In this document: in pieces, positions 54,338-63,607 of the stretch
How positions within the stretch are numbered: position 1 is the stretch's first letter
Layout: each line of letters opens with the position of its first letter
Source of the DNA: G963677085 sp963677085
GTDB lineage: Bacteria; Planctomycetota; Planctomycetia; Pirellulales; Thermoguttaceae
Assembly (NCBI GenBank): GCA_963677085.2
Contig: CAXXFH010000004.1
Span: 4,898,001-4,962,000 of the forward strand
DNA: 64,000 bases
Direction of reading: 5' to 3'
Notes under the pieces: model-generated
What the model saw: only the letters and a program-made list of their open reading frames with translations
Database searches by the model: none
What the model was told of the DNA's origin: nothing
Translations under genes and position numbers: made by a program

Positions 54338-56638
54338 TCACTTCAACCACTCGCCGAGGAATTCAAACGTTCCAACGCCGTTGATCTTGTGTCCGCCGAC
54401 GAACCACTCGATGCGGCAGCGGTTGCCCAGGCCCAGCCGTGCTTGGTAGAGATTGCGGACCTTCGCGAATTCGGCCGCCACGCGGTCGTCGGGCGCGACG
54501 CCGTCGAAGTGCCCTCGTTCGACCATGAACGGTCGCGGGGCAATCAGAGCGGCCATCTCGGCGTAGTTGAAGGTGTTGCCCAGGTTGAATTCGAAGATTT
54601 CGTATTCACCGTGCCACACGTAGCTGTACCGCTGGTGGGTGCAAGTTGAGGTTGTCTTCCACACCCAATCGTTGAAGTCGCCCGAGCAAATCGACAGGCA
54701 GTAATTCTCGACCAACGGCGGCACGCGCATGGCCGTCTTGCCGCCGTACGACAGCCCGTAGAAAGCGATATGCTGGCCGTCGACAAACGGCAGCGTCTTC
54801 AGCCAGTCGGTAATCTGTTGGTGTTGCGGAACGATGATCGAAAAGAGCGTTTTTCCCAGCGGATTGGCCTTGCGCTGAAGCGTGCGGAAGCGATCTTTGA
54901 AGAGGTAAGGGTTCTGCGGAGCGAAGACCACATAGCCTCGCTCAACGAGGCGGTTGGCGAATCCGCTGTAGGCGTCTTTGCCTCCTTGAAGGCAATCGGT
55001 CGGTCGTCCCTCCAGGCCGTGCTGACAAACGACTACCGGCCGCCGTTGTCCCGGTGCGATGTCCTTCGGGATCAACAACAGGCCGTAAGCGATGACGTCG
55101 GGAAAGACGTCGAACACGACCTCGTAGCCGGTCCACGTCGGCTCGTCGTAGGCCTTGCGACTTCGGACGTTTGGCGACATCAACTCTCGGTCGAAGCGGC
55201 CGATCACGTCGTTGTAGAAATACTCGCGATACCACTGGGCTGATTTTTCAAAAGCTTGTGGCGAACTCGTGTCGAGCTTCTGAAAAAACTCCTTGCGCAC
55301 GTACGGGCTGTCGGCAAGTAACCGCTGCGTATGGCGATCGAGTTGCTCCACCAGGGCCTGTTGCCGTACGGTGGGATCGAACGAATGTCGTAGATGCTCC
55401 GGCGACGGCCCGAGCGGCGCCAGTTTGCCGCCTTGCGTCAATCCCGAGAGAAAGGCCTCGATTGCGGCGGCTGAACCAAACGTGTCAGCACCCTTGTCGG
55501 GCTCGATCAATTCAGCGGTCCAGGTGGGCAGCGCGGAATGCATCGCAATCGCCACGGCTCGCTTTAGCTCGCCGTTCACGGCGTCGATGGTCGGCGTAAC
55601 AAGTCGACCGGGAGCACCGCCCGTGCCGGGAGGAATTTCGACCGCCGGAAACTGTGCCGCTTCGATCACCAGACGCCTCGGCGCCACCATGGCGGCCAAC
55701 TCCGCGCCGCCGAACCGTTGTAACAGGCCAAAGACGTTGCGGTCGGCCGGTTCTTGCCACGTATCTTCACGCGGACCGAAAAACCCGCTGACGCATACCG
55801 CGTCGATTCGTGTGTCGAGCGCTGCGGCATACAGGGCCGTTGCACCGCCCTCGCCGTAGCCGATGATGCCCAGTCGTGGATCTTGTCCGGCCGCATCACA
55901 CTGGAAGAAATCGACCGCCGCCAACACCTGCTGCACTTCGTAACCGATAACGTGCCGTCCTAACTCGAAGGCCGCTCGATAGATGTACTCGCGGTTGGTC
56001 AGTTGTGCGCTAACTCGCTTCTGGACCTTACGGCTAATCAACTGCGGCACGAGCACGCGGCAACCGCTTTCGGCCAAACGTCGCGCGAACTGCGACTCGG
56101 GAGGAATTCCCTCGACGAGGCCGACAATCTGCTCGGGCGTTTGGTCGGCGTCGGCGATGGCAATCACTTGGGCAACCGGTTCCCGCCCAGTGGGCACCAG
56201 CAGCAGCCCCTCGGCGGAAACCTGATCGAACACCGGCCAGCGCACGGCGAATACGTCGAACCCCTTCCCACGCCCGACCAAAGCCGGTTGTTTCGTGTTA
56301 CCGACGAACTCTAACGCCTCGACCTTCGTGCGAGCATCTCGCACTCCCAAAATCTCAGCCAGCCGCTGACGGTCGGCTTCGAGCATCCGGGCGGATGCGT
56401 CGGCCGGTGTCGTGTCGGAGGGCCAGAAACAGCTTCGCCGCGTGACCGACTCTTCGGTTTCACGAAGCAGAAATCGATCAATGCCGTCGACCATCGCCGC
56501 GGCGATGTCGCCCGAGAGAGTCAGCGGTTGGGTGTTGGGCAACGGAGCGTCCGCAACGCGGCGGTCTTCGGCTTTTGCGCCGGTGACCGTAAGAAGAACC
56601 ACTGCCGCTGTAGCCACCGATTGACGAAGACATTTCAT
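54338..56638 (-). CDS. Secreted protein with two alpha/beta-hydrolase domains
   Basis: 766 residues. A signal peptide (SVATAAVVLLTVTGAKA) precedes two tandem hydrolase-like units. The first (about residues 100-350) has GYGEGGAT where the nucleophile elbow GxSxG is expected, so Ser is replaced by Glu. The second (about 500-760) has an intact elbow, GLSYGGKTAMR, with HG(L)EG and a late His in VGGHKINGVG. It resembles dienelactone hydrolase or acetyl-xylan esterase-like proteins, so it may cut esters in glycans. The ends of its gene face the peptidase gene. The next gene on this strand upstream is a DUF1080 gene. Confidence 0.8.
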   Translation of the reverse strand: MKCLRQSVATAAVVLLTVTGAKAEDRRVADAPLPNTQPLTLSGDIAAAMVDGIDRFLLRETEESVTRRSCFWPSDTTPADASARMLEADRQRLAEILGVRDARTKVEALEFVGNTKQPALVGRGKGFDVFAVRWPVFDQVSAEGLLLVPTGREPVAQVIAIADADQTPEQIVGLVEGIPPESQFARRLAESGCRVLVPQLISRKVQKRVSAQLTNREYIYRAAFELGRHVIGYEVQQVLAAVDFFQCDAAGQDPRLGIIGYGEGGATALYAAALDTRIDAVCVSGFFGPREDTWQEPADRNVFGLLQRFGGAELAAMVAPRRLVIEAAQFPAVEIPPGTGGAPGRLVTPTIDAVNGELKRAVAIAMHSALPTWTAELIEPDKGADTFGSAAAIEAFLSGLTQGGKLAPLGPSPEHLRHSFDPTVRQQALVEQLDRHTQRLLADSPYVRKEFFQKLDTSSPQAFEKSAQWYREYFYNDVIGRFDRELMSPNVRSRKAYDEPTWTGYEVVFDVFPDVIAYGLLLIPKDIAPGQRRPVVVCQHGLEGRPTDCLQGGKDAYSGFANRLVERGYVVFAPQNPYLFKDRFRTLQRKANPLGKTLFSIIVPQHQQITDWLKTLPFVDGQHIAFYGLSYGGKTAMRVPPLVENYCLSICSGDFNDWVWKTTSTCTHQRYSYVWHGEYEIFEFNLGNTFNYAEMAALIAPRPFMVERGHFDGVAPDDRVAAEFAKVRNLYQARLGLGNRCRIEWFVGGHKINGVGTFEFLGEWLK

Positions 56639-56694
56639 GGCGAGATCCTCGACATCGAGAACACCGACACCACCGACGACACGACGATTGGCCT

Positions 56695-57315
56695 TTACTC
56701 GGCCATTTTGATCGCGATGTCCTTAAAGAGAATGTGCATCAGGTTGCCGGAGTGCATTTGCAGGGCGAAGTGACCTTGGGGGCGGCTGGTGTCGTTCTTC
56801 AAGTCAGCCGTTTGGGTGCCGTTGACATACACCTGGATGTTGCCGCCCTTGGCCGTAATAACCATGTCGTTCCAGTCGCCGTCTTTGAGCAGTTTCTTCT
56901 GGAGTTCGTCGCTCGGTTTGTCGATCCAGCCGCGGCCGTAGCTCTCGTAGATGCCACCGGTTCCGCTGCCGACCAATCCCACCTGCACCTGGTTGCCATG
57001 GGCCTGGTCGGGCTGCTTGAAGACCGTGCGAATGTAAAACCCGCTGTCGCCGGCCAAACACTTGAACTTCAACCGCACAGTGAAGTCCTGATATTCGTCG
57101 TCGCTGAACAGCAGGCCGTAGAGTTTGTCACTATCGGCACGCCCCACAATGGCACCGTTTTCGACGGTCCACTTTCCCCCGCCCACGGCATGCCAACCTT
57201 TGAGCGTCTTGCCGTCGAACAGCGGCTTCCACGACTCGGCCAACGCTTGCTGTTGACACAAGGAAAAACCGGCCAGAAGAAGGCACCCGAAGATCCATGT
57301 TGCCCGAACGTGCAT
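56695..57315 (-). CDS. DUF1080 (3-keto-disaccharide hydrolase-like) secreted protein
   Basis: 206 residues. A signal peptide (MHVRATWIFGCLLLAGFSLC) leads into a jelly-roll domain with the DUF1080 opening FDGKTLKGWHA, VENGAIVG, and IQVYVNGTQTADL. Members act on 3-keto-glycosides or bind glycans. It lies upstream of the double-hydrolase gene on the same strand, 56 bases away, so the two are probably co-transcribed. The exported Gfo/Idh/MocA enzymes at 3833-6708 could make 3-keto sugars, but they are far away (inference). Confidence 0.9.
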   Translation of the reverse strand: MHVRATWIFGCLLLAGFSLCQQQALAESWKPLFDGKTLKGWHAVGGGKWTVENGAIVGRADSDKLYGLLFSDDEYQDFTVRLKFKCLAGDSGFYIRTVFKQPDQAHGNQVQVGLVGSGTGGIYESYGRGWIDKPSDELQKKLLKDGDWNDMVITAKGGNIQVYVNGTQTADLKNDTSRPQGHFALQMHSGNLMHILFKDIAIKMAE

Positions 57316-57453
57316 GACTCGCTCCCCGTAAGTTGCTTATGCCGATTTTGTGTAACGTCAAGACAGCCTCAGCGTACCCCGGTGGGGGAGCCGGGTCAAG
57401 AAATCGCGAGAAACGGTGCTCTTGGACGGTAGCCGGGATTTCTCACCACTGAA

Positions 57454-57667
57454 TAACTCAAAATGAAAATAGAGGTAAGCCGCAGATGAACACAAATACA
57501 CGCAGATGACGAGAACAATTCGAGTACATGGATCATTCTGTGAAGACGATACCCTTCCAAAAGTCTCTCACACCGCATAATCTGTCCGGCGCCGGAGTCC
57601 CTTCTATCTGCGTTTATTTGCGTCCATCTGCGGCTCCGAAGTCAGGATCATTTTCAGCTTGAGTGAA
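57454..57667 (+). repeat. Dispersed inverted-repeat element, family A, copy A3
   Basis: About 214 bp with ends TAACTCAAAATGAAAA and TTTTCAGCTTGAGTGAA, which are imperfect complements. The internal part matches A1 (CTGTGAAGACGAT, CTCTCA, CTATCTGCGTTTATTTGCGT). It is somewhat more diverged than A1 at the ends. Confidence 0.75.
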
Positions 57668-57670
57668 TGA

Positions 57671-57767
57671 ACCACGAAGATCACGAAGGACACGAAGAAA
57701 CAAAAAGGAGAACTCAGCAAATACAGTTCTTGGCAGACAGTAGCTTTTCCTTCGTGTCCTTCGTGGT
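57671..57767. repeat. CACGAAGGA inverted repeat
   Basis: ACCACGAAGATCACGAAGGA at 57671-57690 is complementary to CCTTCGTGTCCTTCGTGGT at 57749-57767 with a mid mismatch. The repeat belongs to the common CACGAAGGACACGAAG intergenic type and directly abuts the A3 element. Confidence 0.65.
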
Positions 57768-57928
57768 AAATCGGTAGCTCATCCCTCGACAAACGGTTTG
57801 ATCGCTTTGCGAGATCGCACAGTCGAAATACGAAGGAAAAGACCATTTGCCGGGCTTTTCAACGTCATCTGACGATTGTAGGATCTAGTGACGATTTACC
57901 CTGAATCACGTATACGGCATTACCCGTC

Positions 57929-59320
57929 ATGACAAACGCCCTTTGCATTACCCAAACATTATCCGTTTCGATCGGCATCGTCATCTCTTGCTTGGCAGGG
58001 TCGGGCTGTTCGTCGTCCGATCCGGTTTGGCCGGATGCGGCGGGAGAGACGGCTTCCGGTACTCAGGTTGCCATGCCGCAGGAAGTTGTCGAAGTCCACC
58101 CGACGGACGATTCTTTCGACGACCTGCCGCCGGTTGAGCCTGGTCCAGGCGACTGGCCCTGGTGGCTGGGGCCCACGCGAGACAACGTGGCCGCCGCCGA
58201 TCAGAATCCGCCCGTTCGTTGGAGTGCGACGGAAAACGTCGTATGGCGGACCGATGTGCCGGGGCGAGGGCACGGTTCGCCGTGTATCTGGGGTGATCGC
58301 ATCTTCCTGCCCACCGCCGAACAAAAGTCTGGTGACGGCCAGCCGCCTGCCCAGTACTTGCTCTGCTACGATCGCGGCACCGGTCGCCAACTCTGGCAAA
58401 CGGAAATCCACCGCGACGGGTTCATGCACACCCATCGCAAAAACACCCAGGCATCGAGCACTGCGGCGTGCGACGGCCAACGAGTGTTCGTCCCCTTCAT
58501 GGTCCAGGGCGGCATCTGGCTTACGGCGGTCGACCTGCAGGGCAAGATTGTCTGGCAAGTGCCGCTTGGACGCTTCAAGTCGTACCACGGTTACGCTCCG
58601 TCGCCGGTCATCTACAAGTCGTTGGTAATCGTGGTGGCCGACACGCCGGGCGGATCGTTTATGGTGGCCTTGCACCGCGCCTCAGGCGAGGTTGTTTGGC
58701 GCATCCCTCGCACCAACTACCAGAGCTTCGGCAGCGCCAACGTGGGCCACGTTGCCGGACGCGACCAGCTTGTGGTTGTCGGCCCCCATCAGGTAACCAG
58801 TTACGACCCCAACTCCGGCAACGAACTCTGGGTGTGCGACGGCCCGACAAAGGAGGCGGCGACCACACCAGTCTTTAGCGACACGCTGGTCTACGCCACG
58901 GCCGGCTATCCTAAACGCATTCTCTTGGCGATTCGAGCGGACGGTAGCGGCAACGTCACCAAATCGCACATTGCGTGGCGCGTGGCTCGCAAAGCAGGCT
59001 ACGTGCCCACGCCGCTGCTTTACGATGGGTTGCTCTACCTGCTAACCGATGAAGGATTGCTCCGCTGCTTCGATGCCACGACAGGCGACGAGCATTGGCA
59101 GGAGCAACTCCGCGGCGGCTACAGCGCGTCGCCCGTGGCGGTAGCCGGTCGCGTCTACGTAGTCAACGAAGACGGCCTGACGTACGTCCTGGCAGCCGGC
59201 TGGGAGTTCAAGATCCTGGCCGAAAACAACCTAACCAACGGCGGCTTCGCCACACCCGTCCTCTGCAATGGGCGAATTTACCTCCGCACGCTAGACCACC
59301 TGTATTGCCTGGGGGAGTAG
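57929..59320 (+). CDS. Lipoprotein with PQQ-type beta-propeller
   Basis: 463 residues. The lipoprotein signal is IGIVISCLAGSGC. The mature part has propeller blades such as WPWWLGPTRDNVAAADQNPP, QYLLCYDRGTGRQLWQTEI, FMVALHRASGEVVWRIP and YVVNEDGLTYVLAAG. This PQQ-like repeat family is common in planctomycetes; enzyme activity is not proven. It is related in architecture to the HEAT-PQQ protein at 42470, but it lacks HEAT repeats. It sits beside the restriction-modification genes, which are on the other strand. Confidence 0.85.
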   Translation: MTNALCITQTLSVSIGIVISCLAGSGCSSSDPVWPDAAGETASGTQVAMPQEVVEVHPTDDSFDDLPPVEPGPGDWPWWLGPTRDNVAAADQNPPVRWSATENVVWRTDVPGRGHGSPCIWGDRIFLPTAEQKSGDGQPPAQYLLCYDRGTGRQLWQTEIHRDGFMHTHRKNTQASSTAACDGQRVFVPFMVQGGIWLTAVDLQGKIVWQVPLGRFKSYHGYAPSPVIYKSLVIVVADTPGGSFMVALHRASGEVVWRIPRTNYQSFGSANVGHVAGRDQLVVVGPHQVTSYDPNSGNELWVCDGPTKEAATTPVFSDTLVYATAGYPKRILLAIRADGSGNVTKSHIAWRVARKAGYVPTPLLYDGLLYLLTDEGLLRCFDATTGDEHWQEQLRGGYSASPVAVAGRVYVVNEDGLTYVLAAGWEFKILAENNLTNGGFATPVLCNGRIYLRTLDHLYCLGE

Positions 59321-59369
59321 CGGAACGAGTCCTGTTGCAACGCTCAGGCGTTCACGTTCCGTACGCGTG

Positions 59370-60107
59370 TTACTTTCGGCTCTTTGTATACGCGATGGCC
59401 TTGGCCAACAACGAGGCGGTGAAGTTCTCGAAGCTCAATTCGGCCGATGGCTCGCGGAAATATCCCTTAGCTCCGCGAGCAGAATTTGAGAGTAACAGAC
59501 AAGTTCCATCGTAGAGACGTTCGCGAAGCAACTTCTGGCAAAGGATTTCGTAGCGTTTTGCGTAAGATGCCCCCTGGAATTCATTGAAAACCGGGAAATG
59601 GGGCTCACGTACCTTGACGGGCGACATGGAACGGGGCGCTTCCTCCAATAGCATCACATAACCAAGCCACGGCCGTAACGACGCCTGAAACGCTCCCTCG
59701 CGATATGCCGCCCATAAATCGGTAGCACTACCGAGTGCCTCTTCTGTCCGATTGTTGTAGTTGTTGCCGAAAGAAGGCCCCACTTGGGATTTAAACTCGA
59801 TACTTGCGAGAAGATTACCGTCGATCACGACCAGCAAGTCCCACTGCTTTTCCGGCCTGAAGAATCCGGGAAGTTCGATGTGTTTGTCAAGATAACAAAC
59901 GGTTTCAGACAAACCGGCTTCTTCGATGAGCAAATCGCGCACAAGATGGACGAATCCATCCATCTGCTTGCCGCCGGTTACGGCCGTTCGTCTTCCGGCA
60001 TCTCGCGTTCCTGATTGACTGCCTTGTCTACTTGCCTGTTGTTGACGCGTGTGCCAGAAATGCCGCACAGCCTGTCGGAGTCGGTTCTTGATCTGCATCG
60101 GTGCCAT
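59370..60107 (-). CDS. Type II restriction endonuclease, XhoI/PaeR7I-like
   Basis: 245 residues from the ATG at 60107; a GTG one codon upstream is also possible. A PD-(D/E)xK core is visible: Asp90 in QWDLLVVID, then Glu104-x-Lys106 in ASIEFKSQVG. The segments SFGNNYNNRTEEALGSATDLW and LLSNSARGAKGYF resemble the XhoI family (PF04555). By family knowledge these enzymes cleave CTCGAG. The gene start overlaps the methyltransferase stop codon (TGATG), so translation is coupled. GC content is lower than in the neighbouring genes, a sign of transfer. Confidence 0.8.
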   Translation of the reverse strand: MAPMQIKNRLRQAVRHFWHTRQQQASRQGSQSGTRDAGRRTAVTGGKQMDGFVHLVRDLLIEEAGLSETVCYLDKHIELPGFFRPEKQWDLLVVIDGNLLASIEFKSQVGPSFGNNYNNRTEEALGSATDLWAAYREGAFQASLRPWLGYVMLLEEAPRSMSPVKVREPHFPVFNEFQGASYAKRYEILCQKLLRERLYDGTCLLLSNSARGAKGYFREPSAELSFENFTASLLAKAIAYTKSRK

Positions 60108-61123
60108 CACTTGAAATCGTACTGGACCTTGAGAGTCGCCTCGTTAAAGAGTCCCGAGGTCGCCTCTTTCAAGCGTTTCTCGGCATAGGCAAGATACGAA
60201 TCGTCCACTTCGTAGCCGATACTGTTGCGTCCCCACTTAACCGCGGCAACACTCGTTGTACCGGTTCCTACAAAAGGATCGAGAACCGTATCGCCGACAA
60301 AGCTGAACATTCGAATGAGCCGTTCAGCAAGCTCGGCGGGGTACGGGGCTGGGTGTTTGCGTGTGGAAGCGCCGGTCAACCCCGTCCAGATTTGCTGAAA
60401 CCATTTTCGGTGGTTCGTTTCCGAGATGAGGCTCAAAACGCGAGTAGACAGATCGGGTTTCCGGTAACCACCCGGTTTTCGCTGCATTAAAACAAACTCG
60501 ATATCGTTCTTGATTACCGCATTTGGTTCATACGGTTTGCCAAGAAAGCCGGAGCCACCGTCCACTTCGTACACGGCGTTTGCGATCTTATGCCAGATGA
60601 TTGGCGCTAGGTTGTCGTAGCCGATGGCCGCGCACCGCTGCTGAATGGCCGCGTGCAATGGAACTACCGTGTGGCGTCCGTTGTTTTTGCGCCGTGATAG
60701 GCATACATCGCCAACCACGCATATTAGCCGCCCACCAGGAACCAAGGCATCGAAACACTGTTGCCAGACCCTATCGATTTCATCCAAGAAGCACTCGTAA
60801 TCGGAGACGTGTCCCAGTTGCCCTTGGCAATCGCGATACTGCTTGAGTGTCCAATAAGGGGGCGAGGTCAGAACCAAGTGAACACTGCGGGGTTTCAGTA
60901 GTTTCATCGACCGCGCGTCGCCATGAACGAGACTATGCTGGGTAGGCACCTCTTGCACGGCAGCTTCAATGGCCTTCATCGCCTGAGGATCTTTGGCGAT
61001 TCTGGGCAAATCGCTCTGGGGATTTGGCAAGTTTTGAATTGCTGAGGGCAAATAGGCTGCCAGCCGGTCATCGGCGGCAGACGTATCAGGTTGTCTTCGG
61101 GTTACATCCGTTTCTACCGGCAT
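60107..61123 (-). CDS. DNA methyltransferase, beta-class (SPPY motif), of a type II system
   Basis: 338 residues. Catalytic motif IV is TSPPYW (residues 86-91) at the N-terminal side and the SAM-binding motif DPFVGTGTT is near residue 290, so the order is that of beta-class amino-methyltransferases; SPPY is usual for N4-cytosine enzymes. It probably protects the host site of the coupled endonuclease. XhoI itself is partnered by an N6-adenine enzyme, so the pairing here is unusual. Parts of the gene are low in GC (for example 60481-60540). Confidence 0.85.
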   Translation of the reverse strand: MPVETDVTRRQPDTSAADDRLAAYLPSAIQNLPNPQSDLPRIAKDPQAMKAIEAAVQEVPTQHSLVHGDARSMKLLKPRSVHLVLTSPPYWTLKQYRDCQGQLGHVSDYECFLDEIDRVWQQCFDALVPGGRLICVVGDVCLSRRKNNGRHTVVPLHAAIQQRCAAIGYDNLAPIIWHKIANAVYEVDGGSGFLGKPYEPNAVIKNDIEFVLMQRKPGGYRKPDLSTRVLSLISETNHRKWFQQIWTGLTGASTRKHPAPYPAELAERLIRMFSFVGDTVLDPFVGTGTTSVAAVKWGRNSIGYEVDDSYLAYAEKRLKEATSGLFNEATLKVQYDFK

Positions 61124-61381
61124 AAGTTTTTTCTCAATCCTTGAGCATCAGTTACCCGACGCGTTTGCTTTTACGAAATATGTATCGCGAAAAAACAGCA
61201 ATCTCATCAACCTTGTTTTTACCACGCTGGTGCTCTTTTGTATAGGTAACCGCCTTTTTGGGAGCCGAGGGGATTCGGGATTGTGAAAAAACGTTGCCAT
61301 TTGGGGCTCAAATTGCTACCCTTCACCAAGAGGGCCAGTGAGTTCGTCCGGAGGCTTCACGGAACAGAAGGAGGTCTTGCG

Positions 61382-62119
61382 ATGACTACGCTTTGGCTCG
61401 TGGCTGCGCTGTTGATGCAATCTTCGGCCGACTCAGTACCCCCGGCATCCGAGCCGCCGTCGGACGCCGTGCAGGCTCCGGTGATCGAACCCCGCTCGGG
61501 TGTTGTTCTACGTGATGCCGTGCGAGACGCCTTGCGTCGTTGGGCTCGGCCTGAGCCCGAAGGTGAACAGGCCGAGGTGGCCGCCCGGGAGTTTCTCGTG
61601 CTCTTCGAAGAACTCCAGCAAGACGACCAGCTTGCCAAGTCGGTGCGGGAACCGCTGTCGAGTAAGGTGCGTGGCCGGCTGATGCAATTGGCTGCCCAAA
61701 TCGAAAAGCAAACGGCCATCGCCCGGCGACTGGCCGACGAAAACCGACCGCCCGACATCCAACGCGATCGGGCCGACGACATACTGCCCCAAATCGGTGG
61801 TTTTGGTCGAGGTGGTTTGGGACACGGCTTTGGGCAGCCCGGCTTCGGCGGCGGATTCCAGGGCGGTGGTATGATGGGCGGTCCGATGTTTGGCGGCGGG
61901 ATGATGCCCGGCGGCCGTCAAGCGATGCCCACCGACAACGGTCCCCAGCTTGTGGAACTGATCCATCGGACCATCTCCCCACCGAGTTGGGACGTCAACG
62001 GAGGCCCCGGCACAATTTACTACTGGCAGCCGGGCCGCGCGATGGTTGTTCGTCAGACGCAAGAAATCCACGAGAAGATGGAAAACCTCATTGAACAGCT
62101 CAATCGGGCCGGACAATGA
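61382..62119 (+). CDS. Secreted Gly-rich protein with secretin-like C-terminus
   Basis: 245 residues from the ATG at 61382, decided by an ideal AAGGAGGT at 61369-61376; the frame is open to 61283. The signal is short (TTLWLVAALLMQSSADS). Residues about 60-145 are a helical, charged segment (LVLFEELQQDDQLAKSVREP). A Gly-rich stretch (FGGGFQGGGMMGGPMFGGG) follows. The last 55 residues (LVELIHRTISPPSWDVNGGP, then MVVRQTQEIHEKMENLIEQL) match a domain found in planctomycete proteins resembling the N-domain of secretins. The function is unknown. It may interact with an outer-membrane complex. Confidence 0.75.
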   Translation: MTTLWLVAALLMQSSADSVPPASEPPSDAVQAPVIEPRSGVVLRDAVRDALRRWARPEPEGEQAEVAAREFLVLFEELQQDDQLAKSVREPLSSKVRGRLMQLAAQIEKQTAIARRLADENRPPDIQRDRADDILPQIGGFGRGGLGHGFGQPGFGGGFQGGGMMGGPMFGGGMMPGGRQAMPTDNGPQLVELIHRTISPPSWDVNGGPGTIYYWQPGRAMVVRQTQEIHEKMENLIEQLNRAGQ

Positions 62120-62233
62120 TTGTCCGTTGCCGTAGTACGGGTGCCACGTTCGCGTGGGCACGCTGGATTTCCGTGGGCGGGCGTGCAACAATACATGGTT
62201 TGCCACTTAACCTTCCTCCTTGTGTGAAAAACC

Positions 62234-63487
62234 ATGCACGCGGAAATCCTGGCCATCGGCGACGAAATCACCAGCGGTCAACTTCTCGACACCAACACCC
62301 AATGGCTTAGCCAACGGCTCGAAGAGTTTGGCATTCGCACATTGTATCACACGACGGTGGGCGATGAATTGGAGCCGTGCGCGGCCGTGTTTCGCCAGGC
62401 GATGGACCGGTCCGATATTGTTATCTGCACCGGTGGTCTGGGGCCTACGGCCGACGACCTCACGCGTGAGGCCCTTGCCCGGGCGGTTGGTGTGCCGTTG
62501 GTCTGCAACGACAAGGCCCTGGAGCACATCCGCAGACTCTTCGCCCGACGCCAACGCGAGATGCCCGCTCGAAACGAGTGCCAAGCACTGTTTCCCGAGG
62601 GCGCGGACATGATTCACAACCCCAACGGCACGGCTCCCGGCGTGGCGTTGGAAATCGCTCGGGGTGATCATGGGCCGTGCCACTTTTTCGCCTTGCCCGG
62701 CGTACCGGCCGAGATGAAAGAGATGTGGGCCGACTCGCTTGGCACGACTATCCGCCGTCTTTCGGGCGGGAATCATGTGGTGGTGCGTCGGGTGATCAAA
62801 TGCTTCGGCGCGGGCGAAAGCCAGATCGAAGCCATGCTGCCCGACTTGATTCGTCGCGGCCGGCAACCCACTGTAGGCATCAACGCCAGCAAGACCACGA
62901 TCATTCTCCGCATCAAGGCCGAAGGTCCCACGGAGGAAGCCTGCCGCGAGGCCATCGATCCAACCGTGGCCACGATCCATCAATGCCTGGGCAACCTGGT
63001 TTATGGCGAGGGCGACGACGAACTGCAAGATGCCGTACTTCGGCTGCTCAGTCAACGAAAGAAGACTCTGGCCACGGCCGAATGGGGAACCACCGGCATG
63101 GTCGCCGAAGCGTTAGACAACGCCGCCAACGCCACGAGTTTATACCGCGGTGGTCTGGTAGTTGCCGATCGCTCGGTCCTTGGTCCGATGTTGGACGTTT
63201 CCAACGACTTGCTCGCTGAACACCCGCCGACCAGCGCCGAACTAGTCCGAGCCATGGCCATCGGCTGCCACAAACGCTTTGCCACCGACTATGCCCTGGC
63301 CGTAGGGCAATTTCCCGAGTTCGACCCAACTGCGTCCAAGCCGGGCATGGCCCATTGTGCCCTGGCCACCGCGGACGGCGTCGAGGTCTTCTCCCGCCCT
63401 TACGCCGGACATCCCGCCATTCTCAAAATCCTGGCCACCAAGATGGCCTTAAACGCCGTCCGCCTGACGCTTCTGGAAAAACCCTAG
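62234..63487 (+). CDS. cinA: CinA-family protein (competence/damage-inducible), altered amidase domain
   Basis: 417 residues, normal CinA length. The N-terminal MoCF-like domain is intact: AEILAIGDEITSGQLLDTNT, ICTGGLGPTADDLTREAL and FALPGVPAEMKEM, which fits ADP-ribose pyrophosphatase activity. The C-terminal domain is the nicotinamide-nucleotide amidase (PncC) fold, but where the motif reads ESCTGG in active enzymes this protein has E-W-G-T-T-G (residues 283-288), so the catalytic Ser is missing. The amidase is probably inactive or altered. An upstream hairpin-like repeat is at 62138-62190. Confidence 0.9.
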   Translation: MHAEILAIGDEITSGQLLDTNTQWLSQRLEEFGIRTLYHTTVGDELEPCAAVFRQAMDRSDIVICTGGLGPTADDLTREALARAVGVPLVCNDKALEHIRRLFARRQREMPARNECQALFPEGADMIHNPNGTAPGVALEIARGDHGPCHFFALPGVPAEMKEMWADSLGTTIRRLSGGNHVVVRRVIKCFGAGESQIEAMLPDLIRRGRQPTVGINASKTTIILRIKAEGPTEEACREAIDPTVATIHQCLGNLVYGEGDDELQDAVLRLLSQRKKTLATAEWGTTGMVAEALDNAANATSLYRGGLVVADRSVLGPMLDVSNDLLAEHPPTSAELVRAMAIGCHKRFATDYALAVGQFPEFDPTASKPGMAHCALATADGVEVFSRPYAGHPAILKILATKMALNAVRLTLLEKP

Positions 63488-63607
63488 TGTGTCAGTCAAA
63501 CGCGGGTGGCAGCGATGATTTTGCGGAGCAGGCAACGCCATTTCAAGTGCCAACACGAACGACGGAAAAACATTGGGCTACCCGCGCATGGTTAGCCCCG
63601 GCAAACG

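Larger units (their letters stand above)
57316..57928. other. Intergenic region with two repeat elements
   Basis: About 610 bases between divergent genes. It holds family A copy A3 (57454-57667) and, directly after it, a CACGAAGGA inverted repeat (57671-57767). The remaining 160 bases before the PQQ gene contain no recognised motif. Confidence 0.7.
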
